The notes under the pieces were generated by a model that did no database searches, was not told the origin of the DNA, and saw only the letters and a list, made by a program, of their open reading frames with translations. 64,000 nucleotides of DNA from Mycobacterium uberis (lineage in GTDB: Bacteria > Actinomycetota > Actinomycetes > Mycobacteriales > Mycobacteriaceae), in contig NZ_QAYL01000008.1 in the NCBI RefSeq assembly GCF_003408705.1, positions 57,196 to 121,195 of the forward strand, written 5' to 3'. Below, piece after piece: positions 1 to 9,240 of the stretch (positions are counted from its first letter, which is position 1; every line of letters starts with the position of its first letter). The translations under genes and the position numbers were made by a program.

Positions 1-101
1 GTATCGATAATGACCGGATATTTCACCCGATTTCAATGTCGGGGGCAGCTACGCAGTACACGGCGATATATTGCTAACAATATTTTATCATACTGCTCGG
101 C

Positions 102-325
102 CTAATTGCGCATGCCACGGTACGGTCGATCAGCCCGACGGCTTTCCTGCACGTGGACTACCGCAAGATCACCTCGGTTGATGCGATATTGGTGATGTGG
201 GGACGGGTCGCCAGGACCGAGGGTTACGCGAGGCGTTTGTGCCCGCAGAACTGGTCGACGGTGATGATATGCTGCTCGCCGAAGACAACGGCCTGATAGT
301 GCGGTTACTCGCTGGGCAGCCCTAA
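102..325 (+). pseudogene. PaaI-like hotdog thioesterase, C-terminal fragment (pseudogene)
   Basis: The forward translation ending at the TAA at 323-325 contains FLHVDYRKITSVDA, a glycine/tryptophan strand, an LVDGDDMLLAEDNGLIV-like strand in a shifted frame, and RLLAGQP at the end. This pattern is typical of the last strands of PaaI-type hotdog acyl-CoA thioesterases. At least one frameshift (near 215-240) separates the two halves and no start or N-terminal half is visible, so the copy is dead and may continue left of the window. The family assignment rests on remembered motif similarity only. I do not recall a counterpart at this position in M. tuberculosis, so the left edge may lie across a rearrangement boundary. 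Confidence 0.5.
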
Positions 326-871
326 GGGGGATTTTTTAGCCGGACGGTTATTGGTTCTGCGGCGGTAGCATTACGCTGATGGTCGCCTCCTGGCATAGTT
401 GTCAGGGTGGTGACCAGGTTCACCACGACCCCGGATGGCGGGCCCTCCGGTAGGCTGGATACGTTTGCCGCAAGAACAGCGGGTGTGTTCGGTTTCGCTG
501 GCCGCGCCGCCGTTGTCATCGTTTGACTCGTTAGCGCCTCCGTGTCGAAGGTCTGCGGTGGCGCAGGTTAACGGCGTCAACTCCAATGCAACTATCAAGG
601 AGCCTGCGTAGCTTTCCATTGCGGCGATGTCCTGATAGCGTATTTCGCCGTATTGAGTTTCGATGGTTGCGATTGTCGGGGTGTTTTGGCTCAGGATGTT
701 GGTCTGTGATCAGAGGGATCACCATGCTGCAGTTGATTGCGATTGCCGCTAGGGGCACTGGTGTCGAATAGACTGCTAGGTTGTTGCTGCGGCTATCAGC
801 GGCCTCGAGCCGTGGTCGGAGTAAATTCTGGCGAAGTTGATTTCCGGGTGCAGTGCACCGAATCCACCAAT
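322..871 (-). pseudogene. PPE-family protein (pseudogene, internally deleted)
   Basis: Read on the minus strand from about 871, the translation starts with GGFGALHPEINFARIYSD and then GSRPLIAAATT. This matches the conserved PPE N-terminus (the Pro-Pro-Glu motif here reads HPE). After a deletion of much of the domain comes QNTPTIATIETQYGEI and then YQDIAAMESYAG, the second conserved PPE block. Stops and frame changes interrupt the rest. A good ribosome-binding sequence (GGAGGAAG) remains just upstream, but the first codon now reads ATT. The relic lies directly after the PE relic, in the usual PE-PPE order. In M. tuberculosis a PPE gene (Rv0388c, PPE9) sits on the same strand next to purT, so this is probably its remnant. 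Confidence 0.72.
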
Positions 872-875
872 GCTA

Positions 876-1169
876 GCTTCCTCCCAGAATCGTGGCGACC
901 GCGTTAGCGGTCTCGGTGTCCGCATATGAGCCTGTATTGCATGGCCAGCATAGCCGCAGACTGGTTGTGAATCGCAGCAGTTTGATAGTTTTAGCTGTAG
1001 AGAGTAAACAGTAGCGTTGTTAGTGCCGAAGCTCGTCGTAGGCGGCGGATATCACCTCGGTTGTAAGACCGGCCGCGGCAGCCTTGAGAGGGTTCATCGC
1101 CTGGCTGGTGCTGTACAAATTGCTTGAGGCCATATTTGGCATTTCCGGTTGTATCGTCACGACGTACAT
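876..1169 (-). pseudogene. PE-family protein (pseudogene)
   Basis: From an ATG at 1169 on the minus strand the translation begins MYVVTIQPEMPNMASSNL, with the Pro-Glu near residue 8-9 that names the PE family. It continues KAAAAGLTTEVISAAYDE, a recognisable version of the conserved PE helix sequence. An in-frame stop follows, then frame-shifted remnants including GSYADTETANAVAT, matching the end of the PE domain. Length (about 290 bp) is that of a single PE domain with no extension. It is followed immediately by the PPE relic on the same strand, the arrangement of co-secreted PE/PPE pairs. Confidence 0.7.
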
Positions 1170-1623
1170 GGACTTCTTCTTAACGAACTTTCAGATCCGT
1201 AACGGGCTTCTTGTCGGTTAGAGGAGCTTTAGGTGCTCGGATTCCTGGCTGCTGGTGCCAGGTATCCGCTAAATCGGCGACAGGCGTGGCTGAGTCATTA
1301 CTAGGCACTCACTGGCCTGCCACTCCTCGCTGACACAGAAAGAGGGCGACTTCAACAGAGTTGCACAAAAATACAAAAAATTCATCCGAAACAGAATTTT
1401 ATCTTATGAGGGCTGCTTCGATAGTGTCCGCTGGGGATGTCGCTAGTTCCGCGCCAAGCGCCCCTACTCGTGAACAACATGCATGTTTGCCCTTGGCTGT
1501 GGAGCCAACCGACGGAGCGAGAGAGTGAGCTGGTGACTGATGGGTTGACTGACGGGCTACACGATCCCACTTAACTCATACGAGCACCTGTCGATTCCCG
1601 CAGCGGACAAAACGACGACAGTT
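1170..1623. other. Intergenic stretch, no gene recognised
   Basis: About 450 bp between the PE relic and purT. Short open frames exist on the minus strand but show no recognisable family motif. It may hold the purT promoter region. I see nothing else in it. Confidence 0.5.
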
Positions 1624-2945
1624 GTGGTCGTCTGTCAGCGCAACAAGGAGCCCGCCGCCGATGACGATGCACCTGGTGATGAAGTCCAACCCAGCTTTGA
1701 CGACAGGCCCTGGATGATGTTGCTGGGTTCGGGTGAGTGCAGCCGGGAGCTGACAATCACTCTGCGACGACTTGACGTGCGGGTGATTGCTGTCGAAGGG
1801 TATGCCGGTGCGCTTGCGCACGAGGTGGCCGACCAGTCGCTGGTGATCATGAGGATTGATGTCGACGAGGTCGCGGCGGCGGTCGAACGGCTGCAACCAG
1901 ACTTCGTGGTGACAGCATCCGACGCGATCTCGCTGGATGTCCTCGATGCGATCAGTGTTCAAACTGAAAATGACTTCACCGAGCTGGTGCCCAGCGATCG
2001 CAGCGTCCGGCTCACCGCCGACCGGGAGGGGCTGCGCCAGCTGGCTGCCGGCCAGCTCGGCTTGCCCACCGCACCGTTCTGGTTCGTTGGATCAATCGGT
2101 GCACTCAAGGCGGTGGTCGGACGCGTTGGGTATCCGTTGCTGATGAGACTGGTTGCAGGAGTGGTCGGCCAGGGACACTTGGCGGTGTCTCGGGGCCCGA
2201 CGGTCTCGAGCTCGGCTGGTGGTGTGCTGTAGGGCGTGAGACGGGGGAGTACGGCCTTGTGTGTTAGCGGAAAAGATGGTCGAGATCGAGCTTCACGTCA
2301 GCCTGCTCGTCGTGTGTATAGAGAGCCAGCCGGGTGCGGTCATCGAGTTCTGCACGCCTATATGTCGTCGCAGCGCCGAAGCTGACGTGTTGGAATTCTG
2401 GCAACTGCAGGCAAATGAGTCCTGCCACTGCCAGCGCGGCCAAGTCGATCAGTGTGCGCATCGTTCAGGCGCTCAGTGGACGCAGTGTCTTCAGCGTCGA
2501 GTTAATTATCAACGGCGATGAAGTGTACTTCGCTGACGTGACAGCATACTCTAACGAGAGCGCCTGAATTGTACTGTAATTTATTTAGTCGTTGCCGGTT
2601 TTTGAGTTGTAGGCCCGGGTCATTTTGGGTGTTCCGGTGGACGTCATGATGGCTTCACCGGATATCGCTCGCGTAATAAGAGCGGACAACGAAGTGGGGT
2701 CGGTGGCAGTGGGTGGATCGCTGAGCACCGATACGTTAACTGGTGCGCTTGATGTACCAGAAAACGATCTCTAGATGCTTGATCCATCCAGGTGACCCAC
2801 CGAGGGCACGCGTATGCTGGCAGTTGCACTGGCCACGGCATCAGATCTGGCGATCGCATGTGATTGAGTTCGCAAGGTGGCGAATGTGCTGTGCAGACGT
2901 TGCCAGCCGTGAGTTTGTCGTGGCACAGTCGAACATGCGGGTGAG
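1624..2945 (+). pseudogene. purT: purT, formate-dependent phosphoribosylglycinamide formyltransferase (pseudogene)
   Basis: PurT is an ATP-grasp enzyme that formylates GAR in purine synthesis using free formate. The first third is open (1624-2232): MLLGSGECSRELTITLRR is the N-terminal nucleotide-fold start, and VRLTADREGLRQLAAGQLG followed by LPTAPFWF is typical of PurT. The frame then breaks. Later pieces occur in other frames: VEIELHVSLLVVC and VIEFCTPI (2280-2360), FSVELIINGDEVYFADVTA (2490-2540), then VDVMMASPDIARVIRADNE, and finally TRMLAVALATASDLAIA near 2850. Total span (about 1.3 kb) is close to the usual 1.26 kb, so decay is by frameshifts and stops rather than large deletion. Position before Rv0390 and metZ matches Rv0389. 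Purine synthesis would need the folate-dependent PurN enzyme instead. Confidence 0.85.
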
Positions 2946-3589
2946 TTACCCGGGAGGTTGTCTCACTCAGCTGTTAAAGTCTTAAATGTCAGTGGAGAAA
3001 CACTCGACGCATCAGTGAGGCGAAACTACTTCGGCTGGAACGGAAGACGCATCGCAGCCCGCTATGGGTGTCCGTAGTCTGTTCTGCCCTGATGAAGCCG
3101 ACTATGTCCAATTCGATTTCCAAGTAGCCAAATTGCTACTTCGAAGAGTTCAACACGACATAACGGATCGCCTGATATTACCTATATACGTTGGCATTCA
3201 ACTATTTCCGTGTCGAAGTCACATGTAAGCAGTTCCATCAACAGCCCGTTGCAATACTCACCCTGATGAGTACGCTCGTATTGCTGCAACACACCCACTC
3301 GCCGGAATACCACCTGTTTTCATAACAGCGCATCGCTGCCGTAACCTCGACTGTGATAGCCGCGCTACGTGACGAGCTCGCGGCCCGTCGAACTAAACAA
3401 TCGGGGCGTACACCTCGGACATCGCCTGTCCTCTCGGCTGATTACCGGAGGAACCGTTACCAGGCAGGACGACGTGGCACACTCGTGGATATGCTTATTG
3501 ACGGGTTTGCTCTTTCGGGATCCCTGGGGATGGCTCTCAGGTGTTGATATCAGGAACCGGAGTGGGTGGAAAGTACCAGGTAAGCACTT
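2946..3589. other. Intergenic stretch, no gene recognised
   Basis: About 640 bp between the purT relic and the rhodanese gene. Short open frames on both strands (for example 3365-3670 minus) carry no recognised motif and overlap the start of the next gene. It presumably holds the promoter of the rhodanese-metZ pair; I could not point to one. Confidence 0.4.
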
Positions 3590-4033
3590 ATGAGCACAGA
3601 TATGAATCGTCCCTATGCAGGAGATATCACGCCCTTGCAGGCATGGAAAACGCTCAGCGATAACCCGCACGCGGTGTTGGTCGACGTACGCAGTGATGCT
3701 GAGTGGCGATTTGTTGGGGTACCCGACGTGTCGAGCTTGGGCCGTGAGGTGGTGTACATCGAGTGGAACACATCTGACGGGCAGCCAAACAAGAATTTTC
3801 TCGCTGAACTGCAGGAGCAGATACCGCCTGGAAACGTCGAGCAGGGAGAGCGCCCGGTGGTGTTCTTGTGTCGTTCGGGGAACCGCTCTATTGGTGCCGC
3901 GCAGGTCGCGACTGAGGCGGGGATCACTCCATCTTACAGCGTGTTAGATGGCTTCGAGGGTCATCTCAATGTGGAAGGTAGCCGCGGTGAAACAGGTTGG
4001 CAGGCAGTTGGATTGCCGTGGAAGAAGCTATAA
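3590..4033 (+). CDS. Rhodanese-domain sulfurtransferase (Rv0390 type)
   Basis: This is a single rhodanese domain of 147 residues, expected to carry a sulfane sulfur on a cysteine and pass it to an acceptor. The predicted active-site loop is FLCRSGNRS with Cys94, the CxxGxR-type loop of single-domain rhodaneses. The N-terminal strand VLVDVRSDAEW (about residues 29-39) is the usual substrate-side motif. The ATG at 3590 follows AGGTAAG at a normal distance; a second ATG 12 bases downstream is possible. The stop is 56 bp before metZ on the same strand, so the two are probably co-transcribed. A role in supplying sulfur to MetZ is an inference from this pairing, which is also present in M. tuberculosis. 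Cytoplasmic, no signal peptide. Confidence 0.88.
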   Translation: MSTDMNRPYAGDITPLQAWKTLSDNPHAVLVDVRSDAEWRFVGVPDVSSLGREVVYIEWNTSDGQPNKNFLAELQEQIPPGNVEQGERPVVFLCRSGNRSIGAAQVATEAGITPSYSVLDGFEGHLNVEGSRGETGWQAVGLPWKKL

Positions 4034-4089
4034 CCCGTGGCAGTAATGAGGTGGGGGCATCTCTCGCGCGTGGGGGTAGAGTGGCGCAG

Positions 4090-5310
4090 ATGACCGGCGA
4101 CCGTTCTGTTCGCAACCCTAAGACGCTGCCGGACGGCGTCAGCCAGGTAACCATGGGCGTGCGCGGGGGCCTTCTACGGTCTCAGTTCGAAGAAACTGCC
4201 GAGGCTATGTATTTGACGTCTGGCTACATCTACGAATCGGCGGCAGTTGCGGAGCAATCTTTCACAGGCGAGCTGGACCACTTTGTGTACTCTCGTTACG
4301 GCAACCCTACCGTAGCGATGTTCGAGGAACGGTTGCGTCTGATAGAGGGGGCTTCGGCGGCGTTCGCCACCGCGAGCGGCATGGCCGCGGTGTTCACTTC
4401 GTTAGGTGCGTTGTTGGCCGCCGGTGATCGGTTGGTCGCCGCACGTAGTTTGTTTGGATCATGTTTCGTGGTGTGCAATGAGATTTTGCCACGCTGGGGT
4501 GTCGAGACTGTCTTTGTCGACGGCGACGACCTCATGCAATGGGAGCAGGCGCTCTCGGTGCCAACTCAAGCTGTGTTTTTTGAGACGCCGTCGAATCCGA
4601 TGCAGTCGCTGGTAGATATCGCCGCAGTGGCTGAGCTGGCCCACGCTTCGGGAGCAAAAGTCGTGCTGGACAACGTTTTTTCTACACCACTGCTGCAGCA
4701 AGGTTTTCCGCTCGGGGTTGATGTGGTGGTCTACTCCGGTACCAAGCACATCGACGGTCAGGGGCGGGTGTTGGGTGGTGCCATCTTAGGTGACAAGGAG
4801 TACATTGAGGGTCCTGTGCAAAAACTGATGCGCCATACCGGCCCAGCTATGAGTGCTTTTAATGCCTGGATATTATTGAAAGGACTTGAAACGCTTGCTA
4901 TTAGAATTAAACACTGTAATTCTTCGGCGCACCGGATTGCTGAATTCTTGCAGCGGCATCCGGCGGTGAGTTGGGTGCGCTACCCTTTTCTAGTATCGCA
5001 CCCGCAGTACGACCTGGCGAAGCGTCAGATGTCGGGCGGCGGGACGGTGGTTACCTTTGCGCTCAATTCTCCGGAGGACTCCGCCAAGCACCGGGCTTTT
5101 GAGGTACTGGACAAGCTGCGGCTGGTTGATATTTCCAACAACCTTGGCGACGTCAAATCGCTTATAACCCACCCAGCTACCACTACTCACCGGGCGATGG
5201 GCCCGGAGGGCCGTGCTGCGATCGGGCTCGGAGACGGCGTGGTCCGCATCTCCGTCGGTCTCGAGGACGCCGACGATCTGATCGCTGATATCGATCAAGC
5301 TCTGAGTTAG
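4090..5310 (+). CDS. metZ: O-succinylhomoserine sulfhydrylase MetZ
   Basis: MetZ is a PLP enzyme of the Cys/Met metabolism family that makes homocysteine from O-succinylhomoserine and sulfide, the direct sulfhydrylation route to methionine. From the ATG at 4090 the protein has 406 residues, the family's usual length. The PLP lysine is expected in YSGTKHIDG (Lys219). Other family motifs are YSRYGNPTV, FETPSNPMQS and GGGTVVTFAL near residue 317. The open frame extends upstream to 3997, but that start would overlap the rhodanese gene; GGGGGTAGA at 4072-4080 is well placed for 4090. The sequence matches M. tuberculosis MetZ (Rv0391) throughout. The gene is intact although its neighbours purT and ndhA are dead, which suggests selection for methionine synthesis. 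Confidence 0.95.
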   Translation: MTGDRSVRNPKTLPDGVSQVTMGVRGGLLRSQFEETAEAMYLTSGYIYESAAVAEQSFTGELDHFVYSRYGNPTVAMFEERLRLIEGASAAFATASGMAAVFTSLGALLAAGDRLVAARSLFGSCFVVCNEILPRWGVETVFVDGDDLMQWEQALSVPTQAVFFETPSNPMQSLVDIAAVAELAHASGAKVVLDNVFSTPLLQQGFPLGVDVVVYSGTKHIDGQGRVLGGAILGDKEYIEGPVQKLMRHTGPAMSAFNAWILLKGLETLAIRIKHCNSSAHRIAEFLQRHPAVSWVRYPFLVSHPQYDLAKRQMSGGGTVVTFALNSPEDSAKHRAFEVLDKLRLVDISNNLGDVKSLITHPATTTHRAMGPEGRAAIGLGDGVVRISVGLEDADDLIADIDQALS

Positions 5311-5640
5311 TTGCGCCAGACAAAGTTCGGTGGTGCTGTCATTGATGGGGGCCATCCGAGGCAAAAGTGATTTCACGCCCGCGATGGGGCGTCAGCAAAC
5401 AAGGACTGTCACGACCCTACGTTGTTTCACGTAAGGCTGGGGCGGCTGTCGTTGATCATTGACGAGCAATCCGCATCGTATCGGGATACTGTCATGATAT
5501 GTTTTGTTGGCGTTGACTCAAGAAAGAGCGCCTACGAGGTGCCCACCCGGCATGCTATTGGTCGAGATAGTAGCCGAGTAACGTCGGGATTACTCTTGCT
5601 GAACAAAACTATTCGTTTCGTCGCCAAGGTCCCGCGATTG
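5311..5640. other. Intergenic stretch between convergent metZ and the ndhA relic
   Basis: About 330 bp with no recognisable gene. A forward open frame (5422-5790) crosses it, but most of that frame lies antisense to the C-terminal part of the ndhA relic, so I treat it as chance. Confidence 0.5.
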
Positions 5641-6885
5641 CTAGCCTGCGGTCGATTGTTCGGTATGTTCGACTTTTCCAGCGGCGGCAAGAACTTCTTG
5701 CGACTGCGTATGTTGCTTCATCCATTTCATGACCAGTGTGGTATAGATTATCTAGTCGGCAATGGTGATCTGTCTGCGAGTGCTACCTAAGTAAGGAGAT
5801 CTCCAATCGAATATGGCGGCGACCCTATTCTGATGGCTGACCAGGCAATATAGGTGCAGCACCAACAAACCAAGTGATTGAAGCCGGCGAAACTCTAATA
5901 CTTGCTACCTGTGTGACCGTGCTGTACTGGGAAATTATTGCCATGCTACTCGAGCTTAAGTACTTGAAGGGGTTGTGATTGGGCGGCTCGAAATGGCCTT
6001 TCACTATAGTGTTTGATAACTGTGGTGGCGTAGTGTGTGCTCTCCATAAAGAGCTTCTTAAGCTATCCTCGGCACACTGGGCACTAACATGTGATCGCCG
6101 ATCATAAAGACGTGCGGGTGTCCTTTGATAGTGAGGTCAGGTTTCACGATTTTCCTTCCTGCGTAGTCGATTTCGGTGTCGTCGGATTGTTCGGCGATCA
6201 TCTTACTTAGCGGGCTGGTTTCGACGCCAGCGGCGTCGGGCAGGATCACCCGGCACTGACTGGGCGTAATGGTTCGAAATGCTTCCGCTATGGTTCGTTT
6301 GATAAGTTCGGGGATCTATCCGGCCGTCTCAACGTCCGTTGGTACGGTACCGACGATGAAAAACGTCAAGCTAGTGTTCCCGCTTGGCCGGATTGGTTGT
6401 GACTTCGGCGGTCTCGAACGCGTTGAGGATATGACCGCGCAACTTCAGGGCATCGTCGATGGTCTTCATGTCGGGCCCGAAGGTAGCAAACTTGTCGTTG
6501 CCGAAACATGATTGCTGCGTGCCGGCGGCCAGGATGAGGCTGTCGTAGGGTATTATCATTTATAGATCGATCAATTTCAACGTGACTGTTTTTGTGTTCA
6601 GGTTGATTGTTTGGACCTCACCCAGCAACAGCCGGACGTTCTTTTGTTTACGCAGAATCAACCGAATGGTCGGGGCAATGTCGCCTTCGGGATGGGGGTA
6701 TGTAAACGTCAGCTCGTTTGAGTGCCTTAGCCGAATTTAGGCAGCCGAATATGTTTCGGACGGTTATGACGCGATGGCGACTAGTGGTGGCCAGGAGCTT
6801 GCTGGCACTCACCTCGGTTTCCGTGGATCGAATTGCACTGTGCTGGTGCTGCATACTCTTGATATGCTAAGTTGTAGCCATCCAG
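5641..6885 (-). pseudogene. ndhA: ndhA, type II NADH dehydrogenase (pseudogene)
   Basis: Type II NADH dehydrogenases are single-subunit FAD enzymes that feed electrons from NADH to menaquinone at the membrane. Minus-strand pieces in several frames cover the whole gene in order. They are HRVITVRNIFGCLNSAKAL (the FAD-binding start, with glycines mutated), IRLILRKQKNVRLLLGEV, MIIPYDSLILAAGTQQSCF, then GRKIVKPDLTIKGHPHVF and MIGDHMLVPSVP. SMAIISQYSTVTQVA follows, and the helical tail ends in GKVEHTEQSTAG at 5641. At least two internal deletions and several frameshifts are present; the span is about 1.24 kb against about 1.41 kb expected. Position after metZ matches Rv0392c (ndhA), not the second enzyme gene ndh, which would have to carry the function elsewhere. 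Confidence 0.85.
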
Positions 6886-6989
6886 ACGCATTGTTTCGAT
6901 AAGTCTGTTTGTGTTCACTGTGGAGCGTTTGAAGCGATGCCGGTGAACAAAATGTAATAGGTCTTGGCGCTGTGGTTATTTTAGTGTTG

Positions 6990-8420
6990 GCGGGAGTAGA
7001 TTCAGCTCCTGTTGCATATCGAATTGAGCCTGCTCATTGTGGCTAGACGTCAACTGGACTTGGCGCAAGCTGTCAGCGTGTCGACGTCTGGGAATGAGAA
7101 TCTTGGTGATGACCAGCATCGCGCTTCCCATTGCCTGTCGATAGGTACGTGTGCCGGACTCGGTGTTGTTCTGTTGGCATCCCGATGTTCGTTGCAATGA
7201 TATGAAGGGGAGGTAAGGTCAGGGTTGGTGACATTTGTTGCAGTCATGATTAATTGAGTTGAGTTCAAGTTACTGATCTCTTGGACAACGGTTTTCAGCT
7301 TTTGTGACATCTGCCGCTTTGCTGTGGTACTTCCATCACCGGTGATTGGTGCTGTTATTGGTGAATTTCGTCGGCCAAGCTGCTGGTGATTACGATTATT
7401 AACCTATAGGTGTAATTATCGTTTGTGTAAAGTGTGTCGAGTAGTGCAGCTGGATGTGAAAATTGTCGACGGGAACGGAACTGGCGATGTTCTGTTATCG
7501 ATTACAATTGTCAGCCGAGAGACATCATTATTCGTGTAAAATCTGGATCAGCATTAATTGATGTATATCGGGTGTGTTTTCGTAGATAGACTCTGATGCC
7601 AGATTGACCATATGCTGTTTAATCTGGTAATTAAGCGATATATTTTTGTCACCTAATATTGTTCAAGTAGACCGATGGATTTTGATCGCCTCATGTGTGT
7701 TGTTGAGTTTGTCGAAGTTGACTTGCTCGGAATGCAGCTCGATGTCTTCTTTGAGGAGACTGGGGTGCAGTGATAGCAGCTGATTTCTGTGTCGTTCTAG
7801 TGTCATGTTGACGAGTTTGGCTTGGTTTAGTCGAAATCCGGCGATTCTACGATCGCACTGGGTGCGCTGTATTACATTAGTTGAGCGCTGATTGTCAGGC
7901 TGGCCGCGTCGCTCTTATCGTCCCTCAGAGTAATAGCGGAGCGTGTCTCCGATGAGCAGAATAACGGTCCTTTGAGATCCCGTGTTTTGGGTAATGTTGC
8001 TTCGATGAGTAGGCGAGTGTCGATCATTAGTTTGTTAGTGATCGACGTTCGGAGTGTATTAATGAAACTTTGGATCTTTGGGATGTCTTCCTTGTTGGTA
8101 GCAGTCTATATGATTGCAACATCGGTGACCGAGTTATTGATGGTCCATATTTTGCGACTCTTGACTGCTTAATTCGAGCTGCTGTATGGCACCTGAGCTG
8201 TCATTATGACAGGACGGGATCCGACGTTGGGCTCGGTCAATTCGAAGTAGTCGAACAGGTCATCAGTGGCAGTTAGCGTTGCTTGTGCTTTTCGGATTTT
8301 CTTTTTTAGATCACAAAAATTGCTAGCGAGTTTTGCATCAAGACTATTGATCTGATGCTGGATTCGGCGGTTTTTAGTTCGATGTGAGCCAGGTTGTAGC
8401 GCATGGCTTATGTACTGTTA
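6990..8420 (-). pseudogene. Unidentified helix-rich (coiled-coil-like) protein, decayed
   Basis: Minus-strand translation gives consecutive helical segments in alternating frames, the signature of a frameshifted long gene. In order from about 8410 downward: INSLDAKLASNFCDLKKKI then ATLTATDDLFDYFEL; SVTDVAIIQTATNKEDIPKI; NKLMIDTRLLIEATLPKTRD; RLNQAKLVNMTLERHRNQLL then SLLKEDIELHSEQVNFDKL; IKQHMVNLASESIYENTPDI; and near 7200-7310 MSQKLKTVVQEISNLNST. Heptad-like leucine spacing and many E/K/Q/N residues suggest coiled coil. I do not recognise the family; it is not obviously an MmpL, PPE or polyketide synthase. The base composition differs from flanking mycobacterial genes. Boundaries are approximate. 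Confidence 0.35.
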
Positions 8421-8847
8421 TATCCGTGTATGGGGCGATTTTCTCTATGTAAAAATTCTGATCATGTAATTGAATAGGGATATGTCTGGGTTGAGTGGGT
8501 GATGTAGGTTCACAGTGGGTAGTATTTGTCTGCTTATAGGGTCAGCTTGTTAGCGTAAAGTTATTGTTGAAATTTATTCTCTGGTTGGTAATAAATGATG
8601 CGTGCGATGTTACTAGACTTAGCTTTTGTTGTGGTGTTGATGAATCGGTAGGTTTAAATAAATATCAATATTTAGGTTGGTGACGTTTATTGTTGGTATG
8701 GTGATTAGCTCAGGTTGTTGATTATGGGGCTCTGTCTAGGTCAACGGTCACGATTTGGCTGTCTTACCTGGTGAATACTGGTGTTGTTGCTGTGCCGATA
8801 TTTGATTTAGATTCTGGTCATCGTAGGCCGATTGTTCGTGTGAATCT

Positions 8848-9234
8848 GTGCTTATTTTTGACGAATTTAGATTTGTGGTCGTTGCAGGGTTAAGGAGTCG
8901 CGTAGTTTCGTTGTATGTGATCGTGGTGTGGGCTGGCGTGGCTAGTATCGATATCGTTGCGGTGTTGGTTTTTGCATTGTTGGGTGCTGCAGTTCTGTCG
9001 AAGGACTTGCCGTTACTGGTGTTGCGGGTACATCGTGGCCGTTTCTTATCGGAATGGTTATCGGATGGCTGGTGGCGGTTTGTATTTGTCGTTCCTACTG
9101 GTGTTGTTTTTTGGTTATGCACTGTGGTGGTTGGCATGGTGTTGCGTGAAGTTGGTTTCACGGGTGCAGTAGTGAGTTTTGTGATGGTAGCTGCGTTAGT
9201 TACTGTAGTGTTGTTATTTTGGTTGTGGGGTTGA
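8848..9234 (+). CDS. Hypothetical small membrane protein
   Basis: An open frame of 128 residues starts at GTG 8848 and stops six bases before the left arm of a perfect hairpin. It is strongly hydrophobic. Segments such as VVSLYVIVVWAGVASIDIVA and VLVFALLGAAVL, then FVFVVPTGVVFWLCTVVVG and VVSFVMVAALVTVVLLFW, could form four membrane helices. A basic loop (LRVHRGRFLSEWLSDG) lies between the second and third. No ribosome-binding sequence is clear and I do not recognise a family. The opposite strand is also open here, reading a Thr/Asn-rich sequence, so the frame may be a by-product of the T/G bias. Its stop sitting just before the hairpin mildly favours a real gene. Confidence 0.35.
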   Translation: MLIFDEFRFVVVAGLRSRVVSLYVIVVWAGVASIDIVAVLVFALLGAAVLSKDLPLLVLRVHRGRFLSEWLSDGWWRFVFVVPTGVVFWLCTVVVGMVLREVGFTGAVVSFVMVAALVTVVLLFWLWG

Positions 9235-9240
9235 TTTTGG

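Larger units (their letters stand above)
6886..9240. other. Low-GC block with strong T/G bias on the plus strand
   Basis: From about 6.9 to 9.24 kb the DNA is visibly richer in A+T than the rest, and the plus strand has many T and G and few C, most clearly from 7.3 kb onward. M. tuberculosis has a long set of genes here (Rv0393-Rv0405, including mmpS1-mmpL1, fadD30 and pks6); I could not recognise any of them. Two coding-like signals are listed separately: a decayed coiled-coil protein on the minus strand and a membrane-type open frame at 8848-9234. The part between about 8420 and 8847 holds nothing I can name. The block may be foreign DNA or very old decay; the sequence alone does not decide. 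Confidence 0.5.

Noticed and set aside
5422..5790. Forward open frame of 122 codons after metZ
   Set aside because: Over half of it is antisense to the C-terminal piece of the ndhA relic (KVEHTEQSTAG ending at 5641 on the minus strand), and it has no family motif or ribosome-binding site.
8748..9161. Minus-strand Thr/Asn/Gln-rich open frame of 137 codons
   Set aside because: Its composition is what the plus-strand T/G bias gives in reverse, and it overlaps the more protein-like membrane ORF. Not enough support to call a gene.
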